Positions 8,089-16,170 of a stretch of DNA of 64,000 nucleotides are shown here, piece by piece (within the stretch, counting starts at the first letter, position 1; each line of letters begins with the position of its first letter). The DNA comes from Nostoc sp. ATCC 43529 (GTDB taxonomy: Bacteria; Cyanobacteriota; Cyanobacteriia; Cyanobacteriales; Nostocaceae), in the NCBI GenBank assembly GCA_003326205.1, contig LWTK01000046.1, positions 536,514 to 600,513 of the forward strand, in the 5' to 3' direction. The position numbers and the translations under genes were made by a program. The notes beneath the pieces were generated by a model. It was not told the origin of the DNA, did no database searches, and saw only the letters and a program-made list of their open reading frames with translations.

Positions 8089-8466
8089 TTACTCCTCGTT
8101 GTCGTCAGATAGATCCTCAATACAGCCCTCAATAAGTGTCATTGCGGTTTCTAAGCTGTTACCGAAGTTTTCTTCAGAAGGCAGAAGTACGAAGGCAGAA
8201 GGCAGAAGGGAACCCACGTTTAAAAACGTGGGATTGAAGCAATGACGCTTTGTATCTCGCGCTACGCGTCTCGATACAATTCTTTTTTTTAAACTGGGCT
8301 TTAGACCCAGAACTAAAGTTTTTATTAATACTCCTTTCCTTCTGCCTTCTGCCTCCTGCCCTCTGCCTTTCTTGTAATTGTGTTTGAGTTCTCGCTTGTT
8401 CTCAAAAACTTCGGTGATTTTTTCCAAAGCTTCTTCTAGGATTGATTTGGCTTGTTCGGGTGTCAT
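8089..8466 (-). CDS. Small protein gene interrupted in frame by a palindromic repeat
   Basis: The reading frame gives 125 residues, but only the two ends look like protein: the N-terminal ~30 (SILEEALEKITEVFENKREL) and the C-terminal ~27 (ENFGNSLETAMTLIEGCIED). The middle translates the palindromic element at about 8177-8371 and is basic and low in structure. Removing the element would leave a ~60-residue helical protein whose end resembles that of the 7242-7823 product. The frame is kept open through the insert, so a lengthened protein may still be made. Confidence 0.55.
   Translation of the reverse strand: MTPEQAKSILEEALEKITEVFENKRELKHNYKKGRGQEAEGRRKGVLIKTLVLGLKPSLKKRIVSRRVARDTKRHCFNPTFLNVGSLLPSAFVLLPSEENFGNSLETAMTLIEGCIEDLSDDNEE
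8177..8371. repeat. Palindromic repeat element with GAAGGCAGAAGG arms
   Basis: Purine-rich repeats of GAAGGCAGAA (8177-8210) face pyrimidine-rich complementary repeats (8332-8370), so transcript or single strand could fold into one long hairpin. Inside are further palindromes: CCCACGTTTAAAAACGTGGG (8213-8232), TGTATC/GATACA flanking GCGCTACGCG (8251-8277), and CTGGG/CCCAG (8294-8310). This nested-hairpin design resembles non-autonomous repeat elements of filamentous cyanobacteria. No transposase is encoded. Confidence 0.7.
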
Positions 8467-8526
8467 AGCTTGTTAGTAATGTTTTGGGTTTACAAGTGCG
8501 AAGGATATCGCACTTTCAAAGTTTGC

Positions 8527-9708
8527 TTAAGCTGCTAATAATTCTTTTTCCAGATTGGGATTGAGGAAATTCTCTACAGCTATCTGATGCTTGCATTTTG
8601 AGCCTCGGTGGCGGCAATCGGCGCACTCACAGCGTTGATTGGGGTCGAGGTGTTTGGGGCGAACGGTGTAACGGCTTTTGTTGTCGCTGCCTTGGACTAC
8701 AAATTTATCGTCGCGGTGTTCCAGTACTTGAATAGTATTGGCGCGTTCTGTGCGCTCAGACAATCGTTTTTCCTGAACTCTAGCAACGGCAACCAACGCC
8801 CCAACGATCACCCCATCGTAATCAGCAAACACGGCATCGCTAAGATTGCATCTGTATTCGCCATCTTCAAGCGTGATGCGAACCAAAATACCGTTGACGG
8901 TTGATTCCCATCTGTTATCAGCAACTTTCTCGAATGCGATCGCCTCCTCTGACTGTATGCGCTGTTCTTCGAGTAACGCCTGGAGCGATTCGTACAAGTC
9001 GATAACTGCTTCCTGGGGAGTGGCGAATGTGCCAAGAGTCATCGTGTGTGACCAGAAAGTATCCCATCCCATTCTCACTTCGCCCAACAAACTGTCATCC
9101 TTGTAAACATCCCAAACAGTTGCGTAATCGCCACCGACTTGGGCACAACGGAGGAGGAAATCACTAATGAAGTGAGTGTCGCCGATTTGGGGAAGGTTGG
9201 CTGGTTGCTGCTCGTCGTGGAAGAGGTAGTCGTCGGCTTGTTCTTCGATGTATTGGTCGAGTTCTACTTGGGCTACGGCTTGCTCGTCCACGACAATTTC
9301 ATCATTTTGTTGTGGTTTAGCTACCACTTCGCCATAAGTCATTAACTCAATTCGTTGTATAGTGAAGCACAAATCGTCGCAACCATCGTTCACAACTACC
9401 ATTCCTTGCTCGTTGCACCCCTTGATGGTTAAGAAATTTCCTACACCAGCCCAAGAAAATACGTAACCTGATTTAGCCGCCTCTTCTACAGTGAATGGAT
9501 TTTCTCTTGTTGGCTGTAGTTGTGGCGCTTGAGTTGCAGTTGCTATTTTCTGAGTTTGTGAATTTTGGCGCTTGACGATCGCACTGACCCAGTTATCTTT
9601 GTTGCGTTTGTCGCCTTCTGGGGCGACACCCATCCGAGACGCGATCGCTTTGATTTCGCCTAGCTTGAGTTCTTGAAGTTGTTGGAGAGTGTAAATTGGA
9701 TGTGTCAT
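8527..9708 (-). CDS. SWIM zinc-finger protein with SAP-like N-terminus
   Basis: A 393-residue protein. Residues about 5-45 (LQQLQELKLGEIKAIASRMG and following helices) look like a SAP-type DNA-binding helix pair. The middle is acidic and beta-rich. The C-terminal ~40 residues carry Cys-x-Cys, a third Cys, then KCKH, the CxCx(n)CxH arrangement of a SWIM domain, which binds DNA or protein. It is the first gene of the repair operon reading down to 5.5 kb. A DNA-binding accessory to ERF-mediated annealing is inferred; no enzymatic domain seen. Confidence 0.65.
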   Translation of the reverse strand: MTHPIYTLQQLQELKLGEIKAIASRMGVAPEGDKRNKDNWVSAIVKRQNSQTQKIATATQAPQLQPTRENPFTVEEAAKSGYVFSWAGVGNFLTIKGCNEQGMVVVNDGCDDLCFTIQRIELMTYGEVVAKPQQNDEIVVDEQAVAQVELDQYIEEQADDYLFHDEQQPANLPQIGDTHFISDFLLRCAQVGGDYATVWDVYKDDSLLGEVRMGWDTFWSHTMTLGTFATPQEAVIDLYESLQALLEEQRIQSEEAIAFEKVADNRWESTVNGILVRITLEDGEYRCNLSDAVFADYDGVIVGALVAVARVQEKRLSERTERANTIQVLEHRDDKFVVQGSDNKSRYTVRPKHLDPNQRCECADCRHRGSKCKHQIAVENFLNPNLEKELLAA

Positions 9709-9802
9709 AATTTTTTGTACCTGATCTAACTAAAGGGTTCCAAACAAGGCGATTGCTGACCGTGGTAAGTGGGCGATCGCCTTTTTGGTTGGATGAATCT
9801 AT

Positions 9803-9900
9803 GTTAGTACTTTGTTAGTACAATAGTCAATAGCTGTTAGTACGAAATTTGCTTTATATGTATTAGCTTTCGAGAGTGGAAGTGCTATCTTTGTTAGTAC
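9803..9900 (+). promoter_or_regulatory. Four direct GTTAGTAC octamers before an RHH gene
   Basis: Exact GTTAGTAC copies lie at 9803-9810, 9814-9821, 9836-9843 and 9893-9900, all in the same orientation, ahead of the RHH gene at 9927. An inverted copy GTACTAAC is at 10251-10258, after the gene's terminator. RHH proteins bind short repeated sites as dimers, so these are probably autoregulatory operators or copy-control iterons. Confidence 0.7.
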
Positions 9901-9926
9901 GACATCGACTGACATGGAATAGAAAT

Positions 9927-10142
9927 ATGGCAGAAGAATCAAGATTGACAATCCGGATTAGCCCAGACAAGAGAAAAGCTCTCAAAGAAAAGGCGGAATC
10001 GGAAGGCAAAAACACAACTGAGGTGCTGATGGAATTTATCGATCAATACCTTGGCTTAAAGCAGCTTCACAATCCGCTTGAGGTGCGCCTTACCAGACTT
10101 GAACAAATCGTTGAGGAAAAGCTGGGGGAATCAGCCGCCTGA
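9927..10142 (+). CDS. Ribbon-helix-helix regulator (71 aa)
   Basis: From ATG 9927 the product begins with an Arg-rich strand (RLTIRISPDKRKALKEKAES) followed by the helix EGKNTTEVLMEFIDQYL, the strand-helix-helix of CopG/MetJ-type dimers. A C-terminal heptad helix ends the protein. An upstream ATG at 9876 would read through one of the repeated operator octamers and is less likely. No toxin follows, so a plasmid copy-number, segregation or operon repressor is more likely than an antitoxin. Confidence 0.75.
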   Translation: MAEESRLTIRISPDKRKALKEKAESEGKNTTEVLMEFIDQYLGLKQLHNPLEVRLTRLEQIVEEKLGESAA

Positions 10143-10203
10143 GGGAAGAAAATGAATCCCTCAGGCAAATAAAAGAAAAAATAATTGATGCAGTTTTCAA
10201 AGA

Positions 10204-10236
10204 AAAACCCGCCGAGCATTAGGCGGGTTTTGCATT
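10204..10236 (+). terminator. Rho-independent terminator after the RHH gene
   Basis: AAAACCCGCC (10204-10213) pairs perfectly with GGCGGGTTTT (10222-10231) across an 8-nt loop and continues into T-rich sequence. Confidence 0.85.
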
Positions 10237-10570
10237 TTGTGACAGCACTTGTACTAACTACTGCATGACGTTATACTAACAGACAAGCGATCGCAGTTAA
10301 TGGCGATCGCATCCCCCAAGCCAGAGGACTAAAAACGGTGTACTGCTGCCTCATTATCAGTAGCCAGCAAGGGCACAACTGCCCTGTGAGATGACTTCAG
10401 GCATCGTTTCCTAGCCTTGGGTAACCGAACCTTGAAAAGTAAATGGCGTCGTCTTTGCATCGTCGTGACCGGACGACGCGGACGGAGGAGGACAGGGAAC
10501 GAATTTTTTCATCGAAGTAAGCAGCAGATCACACTGACTGTTTTGGGTTTTTGCTAAGACATTCAAAACC
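10237..10570. other. Intergenic stretch without a supported gene
   Basis: Holds one inverted copy of the RHH operator octamer (10251-10258), two HIP1 octamers and a GC-rich hairpin-prone part near 10440-10500. A reverse-strand reading frame across 10411-10980 is glycine-rich and is a shadow of the Excalibur gene. Confidence 0.5.
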
Positions 10571-11410
10571 ATGAGTGTCTTTATGCTTGGTCTTCTCGTT
10601 CTGCTTAACATTGCTTCATTCGTCGCTTTTGCAGCTGGATTGGTTAACCCCAAGCTGGTGCTGCGTGGCGACAATCGCACTCGCCTAAAAAGTTCTGCGT
10701 TGTACTTGGGATTATTCCTGGTTTCCGGCTTTACAGTTGGCGCTAACGCTCCCAAAAAACCTGAGCCGATAGCATCTGCACCGATACCAGCACCAAAAGC
10801 AGAAACAAAACCCGCACCCACACAAACGCCAGAGCAACAGATAAAGCCATCATCAACTCCTATGGAGGTAACGCCAAACCCAACACCCACACAAACGCCT
10901 GCGTCCATTGCTTTTGACCCTGCTGCGTGCAACACAGATGACCATCTTCCAGTCAACGGAGCCAGCATCGCGCTGTACACTACTTGTCAATACATCAAAA
11001 CTGGTTCAATTAAGCCAGAATCAGTGTCTATTGTGACTTGGAAAAACGGCGATGCCGAAGCAGCGGTACAAGAGTTGGAATCTGAGTCGGGGTTTGAAAA
11101 AGTCATGTGGAGAGATTACACTCTTGCCCCAGAATCAGGTAAAGATGTGTGCATTCATTACAAAGACCAATCCGTGTCTTGCCTGACTTTTTCTAATCCC
11201 GATGAAACAGGTGGTACGCAAGTTCAAGCACAAGACACGGCGAACGCTCCTACAGGCGGCAAGTGTGGAGATTTTGCCACCCAAGCAGAGGCACAAACGG
11301 CATTACCATCTAACCCTCAACTGAATAGAGACGGTGATGGTACAGCGTGCGACTCACTCACATCTGGAGGTGGATCGCGCACAGGCAGTAGGCGCAAAAG
11401 GAGGCAATAA
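10571..11410 (+). CDS. Membrane-anchored Excalibur-domain protein
   Basis: A 279-residue protein. The N-terminus contains two hydrophobic helices (LGLLVLLNIASFVAFAAGLV and LYLGLFLVSGFTVG), then a Pro/Thr-rich spacer (about 58-115) typical of an envelope tether. A globular region of about 100 residues with four Cys follows. Residues about 227-262 (GGKCGDFATQAEAQ and LNRDGDGTACDSL) are an Excalibur motif, whose DxDxDGxxC loop binds calcium in extracellular proteins, sometimes next to nucleases. The tail is Arg-rich. Monocistronic. Confidence 0.8.
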   Translation: MSVFMLGLLVLLNIASFVAFAAGLVNPKLVLRGDNRTRLKSSALYLGLFLVSGFTVGANAPKKPEPIASAPIPAPKAETKPAPTQTPEQQIKPSSTPMEVTPNPTPTQTPASIAFDPAACNTDDHLPVNGASIALYTTCQYIKTGSIKPESVSIVTWKNGDAEAAVQELESESGFEKVMWRDYTLAPESGKDVCIHYKDQSVSCLTFSNPDETGGTQVQAQDTANAPTGGKCGDFATQAEAQTALPSNPQLNRDGDGTACDSLTSGGGSRTGSRRKRRQ

Positions 11411-11418
11411 TCTTCATG

Positions 11419-11655
11419 CTATCTGGCGGATTCCGCCAGATAGATTTGTTTACAAATCCCGTAAAGCGATAAAACCCGCTGATTGCGGTAGCGAACAACT
11501 ATCGCCTTCCTTGCGGATGCATACTCCATTCGGTGCGCCAAAGCGATCGCTTGCACTGCCCAAAACCATTCTTGGCAGCAGTCCATATCAGCGATGAGTG
11601 CTTCTTCGCTCGTAAGATCCAATATTGGGTCTGCTGGGGTGCAAAAAACTTTCAT
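11419..11655 (-). CDS. Hypothetical 78-aa protein
   Basis: Unknown. The product has a Trp/Cys-containing segment (DMDCCQEWFWAVQAIALAHR) and a basic, Tyr-rich C-terminus. The last codons are part of a perfect 10-bp inverted repeat (ATCTGGCGGA/TCCGCCAGAT, 11421-11441), which probably terminates transcription from the convergent Excalibur gene. Moderate confidence that it is expressed. Confidence 0.5.
   Translation of the reverse strand: MKVFCTPADPILDLTSEEALIADMDCCQEWFWAVQAIALAHRMEYASARKAIVVRYRNQRVLSLYGICKQIYLAESAR
11421..11441. terminator. Perfect inverted repeat between convergent genes
   Basis: ATCTGGCGGA and TCCGCCAGAT pair perfectly with a one-base centre. It lies just after the Excalibur stop codon and encodes the last residues of the reverse-strand gene, so it could act as a bidirectional terminator. 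Confidence 0.6.
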
Positions 11656-11670
11656 CTCACTTGACCCCTA

Positions 11671-11747
11671 AAAAATGGGCAGGCTTCAAAAAACGATGCT
11701 CCGTGGGACAAGACAGATAACTCAAAACAAGCCTGCCCATTTTTTTC
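11671..11747 (+). repeat. Long inverted repeat with T-run, possible attenuator or small RNA
   Basis: AAAAATGGGCAGGCTT (11671-11686) is perfectly complementary to AAGCCTGCCCATTTTT (11729-11744). The loop is 42 nt and more T residues follow. It sits 40 nt before the gene at 11782. A 16-bp stem ending in poly-T can terminate transcription or form the 3' end of a structured RNA; an upstream TTGACC (11661-11666) may be part of a promoter. Confidence 0.65.
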
Positions 11748-11781
11748 TCGTGTTGGTCTCTCATGGGGGAAAGCTAAAAAC

Positions 11782-12672
11782 ATGATGCTTACCGACTATA
11801 ACCCCCAGGACGCCGAACGGCTACAGTTGGCGAGACTTGCCCGTTTTCAAGCATTTGTCGTCACTAACCTCATCATCACGGTCAATAACGACTGCCTCAT
11901 TCTCCAAGGCGCTGACCCTAGTCTCGCTATTACCCAAGCCAATACTCTACTATGCCAAGCTGCGATCATTCTTGGCACATCCAAGCTCGAAATATTTGGC
12001 ACTGACAGCAAACTAGTATTTGCTGCTGAACTAAAATCAGAACAAATACATATAAGCGAGGAAGCCATGACAGCGGTAACAGCAGCAAGATCGGTAGAGT
12101 TTGAATTGTCCCAATCCCCAACGATGCCAGTAACAATACCCTGGAATCGTATCGCTGCCATCACCGGCGAAACAGAAGACGAGTTGCGATCGCGCCTCCA
12201 GGCTTCGGGCACTCCCTTCTACTGGAGCGATGACGGATGGGCGGTAGATGGCGACATGGCCGGACAACTGGTCATTCGCTTTCGCACCGAGCAGGGGCAA
12301 AAAGAAGCAGCGATGTTGTTGGGCGAGGAAAACAATCAACAGCCATCCCAGGAAGCCACTAACGGTCACAAGCCTAAAAATGAGAAACCTGAGTTTCGTC
12401 CGCTGAAAAAAGGTGCCGGGACAACACTGGAAAAATATCTGAGTTTTGTCAGCGACAATGAATCGCGACAAGTCCAGATACTTGCTGATATTGTTGATGA
12501 AAATACTAAGGGCAAGCGGCACGTAAACAAAATCCTTGCTGCTTACCCAGACGATATGGAAAAGCCCAAACCATCGGAATTTTTTGCAGCCGCCAAAAGA
12601 TTAGCGACAAAGCGATCAAAGGCACAAGGCGAAACCGAAGCGGCAGAAACTGAAGAAGCGCCAAGAGAATAA
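11782..12672 (+). CDS. Hypothetical 296-aa protein
   Basis: No family recognised; ATG 11782 or 11785. The N-terminal ~95 residues alternate strands and helices (FVVTNLIITVNNDCLILQGA). The middle (about 115-165) contains IPWNRIAAITGETEDELRSR followed by a Trp-rich turn, which reads like a small winged-helix or KOW-like DNA-binding segment. The C-terminal 100 residues are Lys/Glu-rich with two helices. It stands alone between a long hairpin and the comM fragment. Confidence 0.6.
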   Translation: MMLTDYNPQDAERLQLARLARFQAFVVTNLIITVNNDCLILQGADPSLAITQANTLLCQAAIILGTSKLEIFGTDSKLVFAAELKSEQIHISEEAMTAVTAARSVEFELSQSPTMPVTIPWNRIAAITGETEDELRSRLQASGTPFYWSDDGWAVDGDMAGQLVIRFRTEQGQKEAAMLLGEENNQQPSQEATNGHKPKNEKPEFRPLKKGAGTTLEKYLSFVSDNESRQVQILADIVDENTKGKRHVNKILAAYPDDMEKPKPSEFFAAAKRLATKRSKAQGETEAAETEEAPRE

Positions 12673-12710
12673 TTGCTAAATTTTAGTTTGATAATACGGC
12701 TCTTTAAATT

Positions 12711-13535
12711 CAAGAATCAAGAGAAAGAGTGAAGGCAACGCTGAAAAATGCAGGTTTCACTTTTCCCATGCGAAAAATTGTCATTAATTTAACTCCGGCA
12801 GATTTACGCAAAGAAGGCCCGTGTTTCGATTTACCTATTAGTGTGGGAATTTTGGCGGCTTCTGAGCAAATTAACGCTGATTTGTTAGGGGATTATTTAT
12901 TCTTAGGGGAAGTATCTCTTGATGGTACCTTACGTGCGGTGGCTGGCGTGTTACCGATCGCTGCTGCTGCCGAAAAGATGGGAATTACAGGTTTAGTTCT
13001 CCCTGCTGATAATGCCCAAGAAGCAGCAGTGGTTCAAGGTTTGGCTGTTTATGGCTGCCAACATTTGTCTGATGTGGTGAACTTTTTAAATAATCCAGGA
13101 CGTTATAAACCTGTGCAGATGTCGGATAATGTAGAGAGGTTAAATGTAACGTCTCTACATTCACCAGATTTACAAGATGTTAAAGGACAAACTCATGCGC
13201 GTCGTGCTTTAGAAATTGCTGCGGCTGGCGGGCACAATTTAATTTTTGTCGGGCCGCCAGGTAGTGGGAAAACTATGTTAGCGCGGCGCTTACCGGGAAT
13301 TTTGCCGCCTTTGAGTTTTGCTGAATCTTTGGAGGTGACTCGGATTCACTCTGTGGCTGGTTTATTGAAAAATCGTGGTTCCTTAGTACGCGATCGCCCT
13401 TTTCGCAGTCCCCATCACTCAGCATCCGGCCCTTCTCTGGTAGGCGGTGGTAGCTTTCCTCGTCCTGGGGAAATTTCTTTATCTCACAATGGTATATTAT
13501 TCATTGATAAGTTAACATTACCAAATGAAAATTAG
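12711..13535 (+). pseudogene. Internal fragment of comM/yifB (Mg-chelatase-like ATPase)
   Basis: Homology begins abruptly at 12711 with QESRERVKATLKNAG, preceded by an in-frame TAA at 12705, and continues through the conserved IVINLTPADLRKEGP, the P-loop VGPPGSGKTMLARRLPG and LSHNGILFID. It then breaks off into an unrelated tail (KLTLPNEN) and stop. Intact YifB/ComM proteins are about 500 residues. This piece lacks roughly the first 45 and the last ~190, including the rest of the AAA+ core and C-terminal lid. A GTG at 12729 could start translation of a 268-residue remnant. It lies 11 nt before the serine recombinase, which suggests a scar of integration or excision. Confidence 0.85.
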
Positions 13536-13546
13536 CTAACAAAACA

Positions 13547-14998
13547 GTGAAAACTTACGGTTATGCTCGTGTCAGCAGCAGGGAACAATCCCAAAATTCA
13601 AATGCCCTTGAACAGCAAATAGAAAGGCTCAAAGCGGCTGGTGCATCCGAGATTTTGATTGACGTGGAATCGGCGTGGAAAGGTAAACAGCGCCCGAATT
13701 TAGACAAGCTCATGGCAATGGTGCGATCGCATCACATTGATGAAGTTGTTGTCACTCGCTTAGACCGCCTCAGTCGCCAGGGCTTGAAAAGTTTCCAGAT
13801 AAGAGCTTTAGATGAACCATTTGATTTGACTACAGCCGCAGGGAGAGCGATGGCTGGTCAGCTTGTGGTTTTTGCACAATTTCACTCTGACCAAAAAGCA
13901 GAGTCTATTATTCATGGCTGGGAACATTTACGTGAGCGCAAAATCGCAGTTAACCCGCCTTTCGGCTACTGTAAGGTCAATGACCACCACGAACTAGACC
14001 ACACATTGTTTTTATGTTTGATTGATGGTCAGCAGGAATTCTCTAAGGCTGATATTGCCCGTGACATTGTTAATGCTTTTCTAGAGAGAAAAACTCTAAG
14101 ACTCGCACTCAGAGAAATTAACACTCGCTACGGCATTCAGACTTTTGCCCACAATAACAAAGCTGGTGAGAAGAAAAAAGGTGGTCGTGTGGCTCAAGGT
14201 GTTTTTAAATTTAGCCCAGCTGGTTTGAGAAACTGGCTTTTGAATCCGGTACTACGAGGGCATCTGCCTTACTTAAGAAGGGATAGCGATCGCTTACAAA
14301 TCCATTACGATACTCATCCCGATCACAAACTAATCTCGGATGCTGAATTCAGAGAAATAGAATCTATTCTTGCCCATAATCAGCAAGTTAGGGGATACGG
14401 TAGTACTGCCCTAAAATACCCGTGTTCTGGGCTTGTTTTCTGTGCTGAATGCCGAGCTTCTTGTTATTCTCTGTCGGGAGCAAATAACTATCACAAAGCC
14501 AAAAAACTGGGCATTCCGCCAGACCTGAACTACTATTTTCAGTGCAAAAACTGGGCGTTAAGAAGCTGTAATAACAAGAAAGTTATCAGAATGGAAGTAG
14601 TAGAGGCTGCTGTAATTAACGCTCTCATCCAAAAAGCAGCGCAAATTACCGCTGTTGCTCAAACTGTAACTAAACCCACCATAGAACCCGAATCACCGGA
14701 GATGCAAAAACTACAGAGCCAACTTTTTCAACTCCAGCAGGTAAACGCGATCGCTCCCAATGATGCAATTAAAACAGCAATGGCTCAAATCGAAAGCCAG
14801 ATAACACAACTACGTTATTCGTTATCCAAATCACAGGAAATTAACACCGCTTCTCATGAATTGTTACTGTGGGCATTTTCCGATCCCGAACTTTGGATGA
14901 ATGCCAGCAACGACGACAAAAAACGGGTTTACCGGGAATTGGTAGAAGCTGTGGTTGTCCAAGATGCCCAGGTAGTTGAAGTCAGGCTGAAAATTTGA
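13547..14998 (+). CDS. Large serine recombinase, XisF-like
   Basis: A 483-residue protein starting with GTG. The N-terminal resolvase domain has TYGYARVSSREQSQ with the catalytic Ser near residue 10 and the Arg pair in VTRLDRLSR. A Recombinase domain follows (about 140-260), then a zinc ribbon (CAECRASC and CKNW...SCNNKK, about 300-345) and a C-terminal coiled coil. This is the architecture of phage integrases and of the heterocyst fdxN-element recombinase XisF. Compared with family memory the resolvase domain seems shortened between LKSFQ and RALDEPFDL, where about 12-15 residues are normally present. It may therefore be impaired, or a natural variant. Confidence 0.8.
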   Translation: MKTYGYARVSSREQSQNSNALEQQIERLKAAGASEILIDVESAWKGKQRPNLDKLMAMVRSHHIDEVVVTRLDRLSRQGLKSFQIRALDEPFDLTTAAGRAMAGQLVVFAQFHSDQKAESIIHGWEHLRERKIAVNPPFGYCKVNDHHELDHTLFLCLIDGQQEFSKADIARDIVNAFLERKTLRLALREINTRYGIQTFAHNNKAGEKKKGGRVAQGVFKFSPAGLRNWLLNPVLRGHLPYLRRDSDRLQIHYDTHPDHKLISDAEFREIESILAHNQQVRGYGSTALKYPCSGLVFCAECRASCYSLSGANNYHKAKKLGIPPDLNYYFQCKNWALRSCNNKKVIRMEVVEAAVINALIQKAAQITAVAQTVTKPTIEPESPEMQKLQSQLFQLQQVNAIAPNDAIKTAMAQIESQITQLRYSLSKSQEINTASHELLLWAFSDPELWMNASNDDKKRVYRELVEAVVVQDAQVVEVRLKI

Positions 14999-15446
14999 TG
15001 TGTGGGCTATCGCCGTTTCTCAACTATTCCAATAGTGCAGCATACTAAAATTCAGTAATTAAACGAATTAATAGGGCTTTCGTGATTTTTCATCCATGCA
15101 CTATGACAACTAATTCTCAATTTACCTGAACGAATATTGGGAGTGGTATTAGATATTGGGTATTAGATATTGGGTATTGGAGATTGGAGGAAGTTAAGAG
15201 TTAGTTTCGACTATCCTTAGTCGATCCGGACTTACGCACAGATAGGGTCAAATCAAACCGCAGAGAACGCAGAGTATACGGACAGAAGTGACAACTCGTC
15301 GGCTTACCGTAGGTATGATAATTTCGGTGGAAATAGTTTCAGAGAGTTCTTGCGTAAGTTCTATCTATGCGGTGACACTGGCGGATTATTGCACCGAAGC
15401 AAGCGATCGCGTCTCAGCTAGCAAACTACCTGTAAATTCATATTCC
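14999..15446. other. Intergenic region with a 14-bp tandem repeat
   Basis: About 450 nt without a supported gene. TATTAGATATTGGG occurs twice in tandem (15147-15174) with a partial third copy, a kind of short repeat common between cyanobacterial genes. No promoter or RNA gene is evident. Confidence 0.5.
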
Positions 15447-15680
15447 CTATTCTGATTTCTTGTTTCTTACTTCTTGTTTGTTATTTGTCGTTTCAAACCG
15501 ACTAACACGATTTGCTTTGTAATCAGCGATTGTCGAGAGTGTTGCTACTGCACACAAAAGCAATTTAATTCCATAGCGATGTCTGAAAATTTTTTCTATC
15601 AGTTGATGGCACTCTGTTCTTAGTTGCTGTCGTTTTTGCCAAAGTGCTTCTTCATCAATATAGCGATTGTATCTTTTCAC
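15447..15680 (-). CDS. Hypothetical 77-aa protein
   Basis: Last gene of the Rep-like operon. Its start overlaps the previous stop by 4 nt. The product is basic and helical (EALWQKRQQLRTECHQLIEK) with a hydrophobic patch LLLCAVATLSTIA. The C-terminal EVRNKKSE is read from repetitive AT-rich DNA and may be a readthrough extension. No family recognised. Confidence 0.5.
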   Translation of the reverse strand: MKRYNRYIDEEALWQKRQQLRTECHQLIEKIFRHRYGIKLLLCAVATLSTIADYKANRVSRFETTNNKQEVRNKKSE

Positions 15681-15874
15681 GCTGCCTCTTTTATTTCTGC
15701 CAATTCGACAAGTGCTTCTACAAGTTCATTTCTGCCTATAAAGTTTTCGTCAAATTCTACAGAATGTTTTGCAAGTTCAGCAACAGCTTCTAGTTGTCGG
15801 ATGTATTCAGCAGTTTTACGGTCTAAGTGAGCGAGCGCCAGTCTATTCAATAACTGGGGAAAAGTTTCAACCAT
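15677..15874 (-). CDS. Hypothetical 65-aa helical protein
   Basis: ATG 15874 is chosen because AGGAGG lies 6 nt upstream. The product is all-helical (LNRLALAHLDRKTAEYIRQL and LVEALVELAEIKEA). It is packed 1 nt after the upstream gene and overlaps the next. Unknown role in the replication or maintenance operon. Confidence 0.6.
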   Translation of the reverse strand: MVETFPQLLNRLALAHLDRKTAEYIRQLEAVAELAKHSVEFDENFIGRNELVEALVELAEIKEAA

Positions 15875-15875
15875 G

Positions 15876-16154
15876 CTATTCCTCCTTTGGTAAACCAATT
15901 GATAATCCAAGTTCAAGCATTTCTGTGCGGTTGAGAAGCTGGCATTTAGTTATTCTGTAAGAACCAAACAAAATGCTTTTATCTCTGCCATCAAGTTGTA
16001 AATACTGACCTTCACATCCCCAATAACCAACAATTTGCGCCAAACAACCTTCAAATTTCACCCAATAACCAAGCGGGAATGTTTTTTCTAATCTAGAAAG
16101 GCGACTTTCTATTTTAGCCTCTGACTCACAAGCTTCTTTATTATCATTAGACAT
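15876..16154 (-). CDS. Hypothetical 92-aa protein
   Basis: An N-terminal charged helix (ESEAKIESRLSRLEKTF) is followed by a beta-rich part with GYWVKFEGCLAQIVGYWGCEG, resembling a small SH3/KOW-like barrel. No family recognised. It is closely packed between two other genes of the same operon. Confidence 0.6.
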   Translation of the reverse strand: MSNDNKEACESEAKIESRLSRLEKTFPLGYWVKFEGCLAQIVGYWGCEGQYLQLDGRDKSILFGSYRITKCQLLNRTEMLELGLSIGLPKEE

Positions 16155-16170
16155 TTTACACTTCTCAAAT

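Noticed and set aside
10411..10980. Glycine/valine-rich reverse-strand frame of 189 codons
   Set aside because: It is antisense to the Pro/Thr-rich tether of the Excalibur protein and has no plausible start or family.
15147..15190. Possible CRISPR-like array
   Set aside because: Two 14-bp tandem units and a partial third, without spacers; it is a simple tandem repeat. No CRISPR array was seen anywhere in the window.
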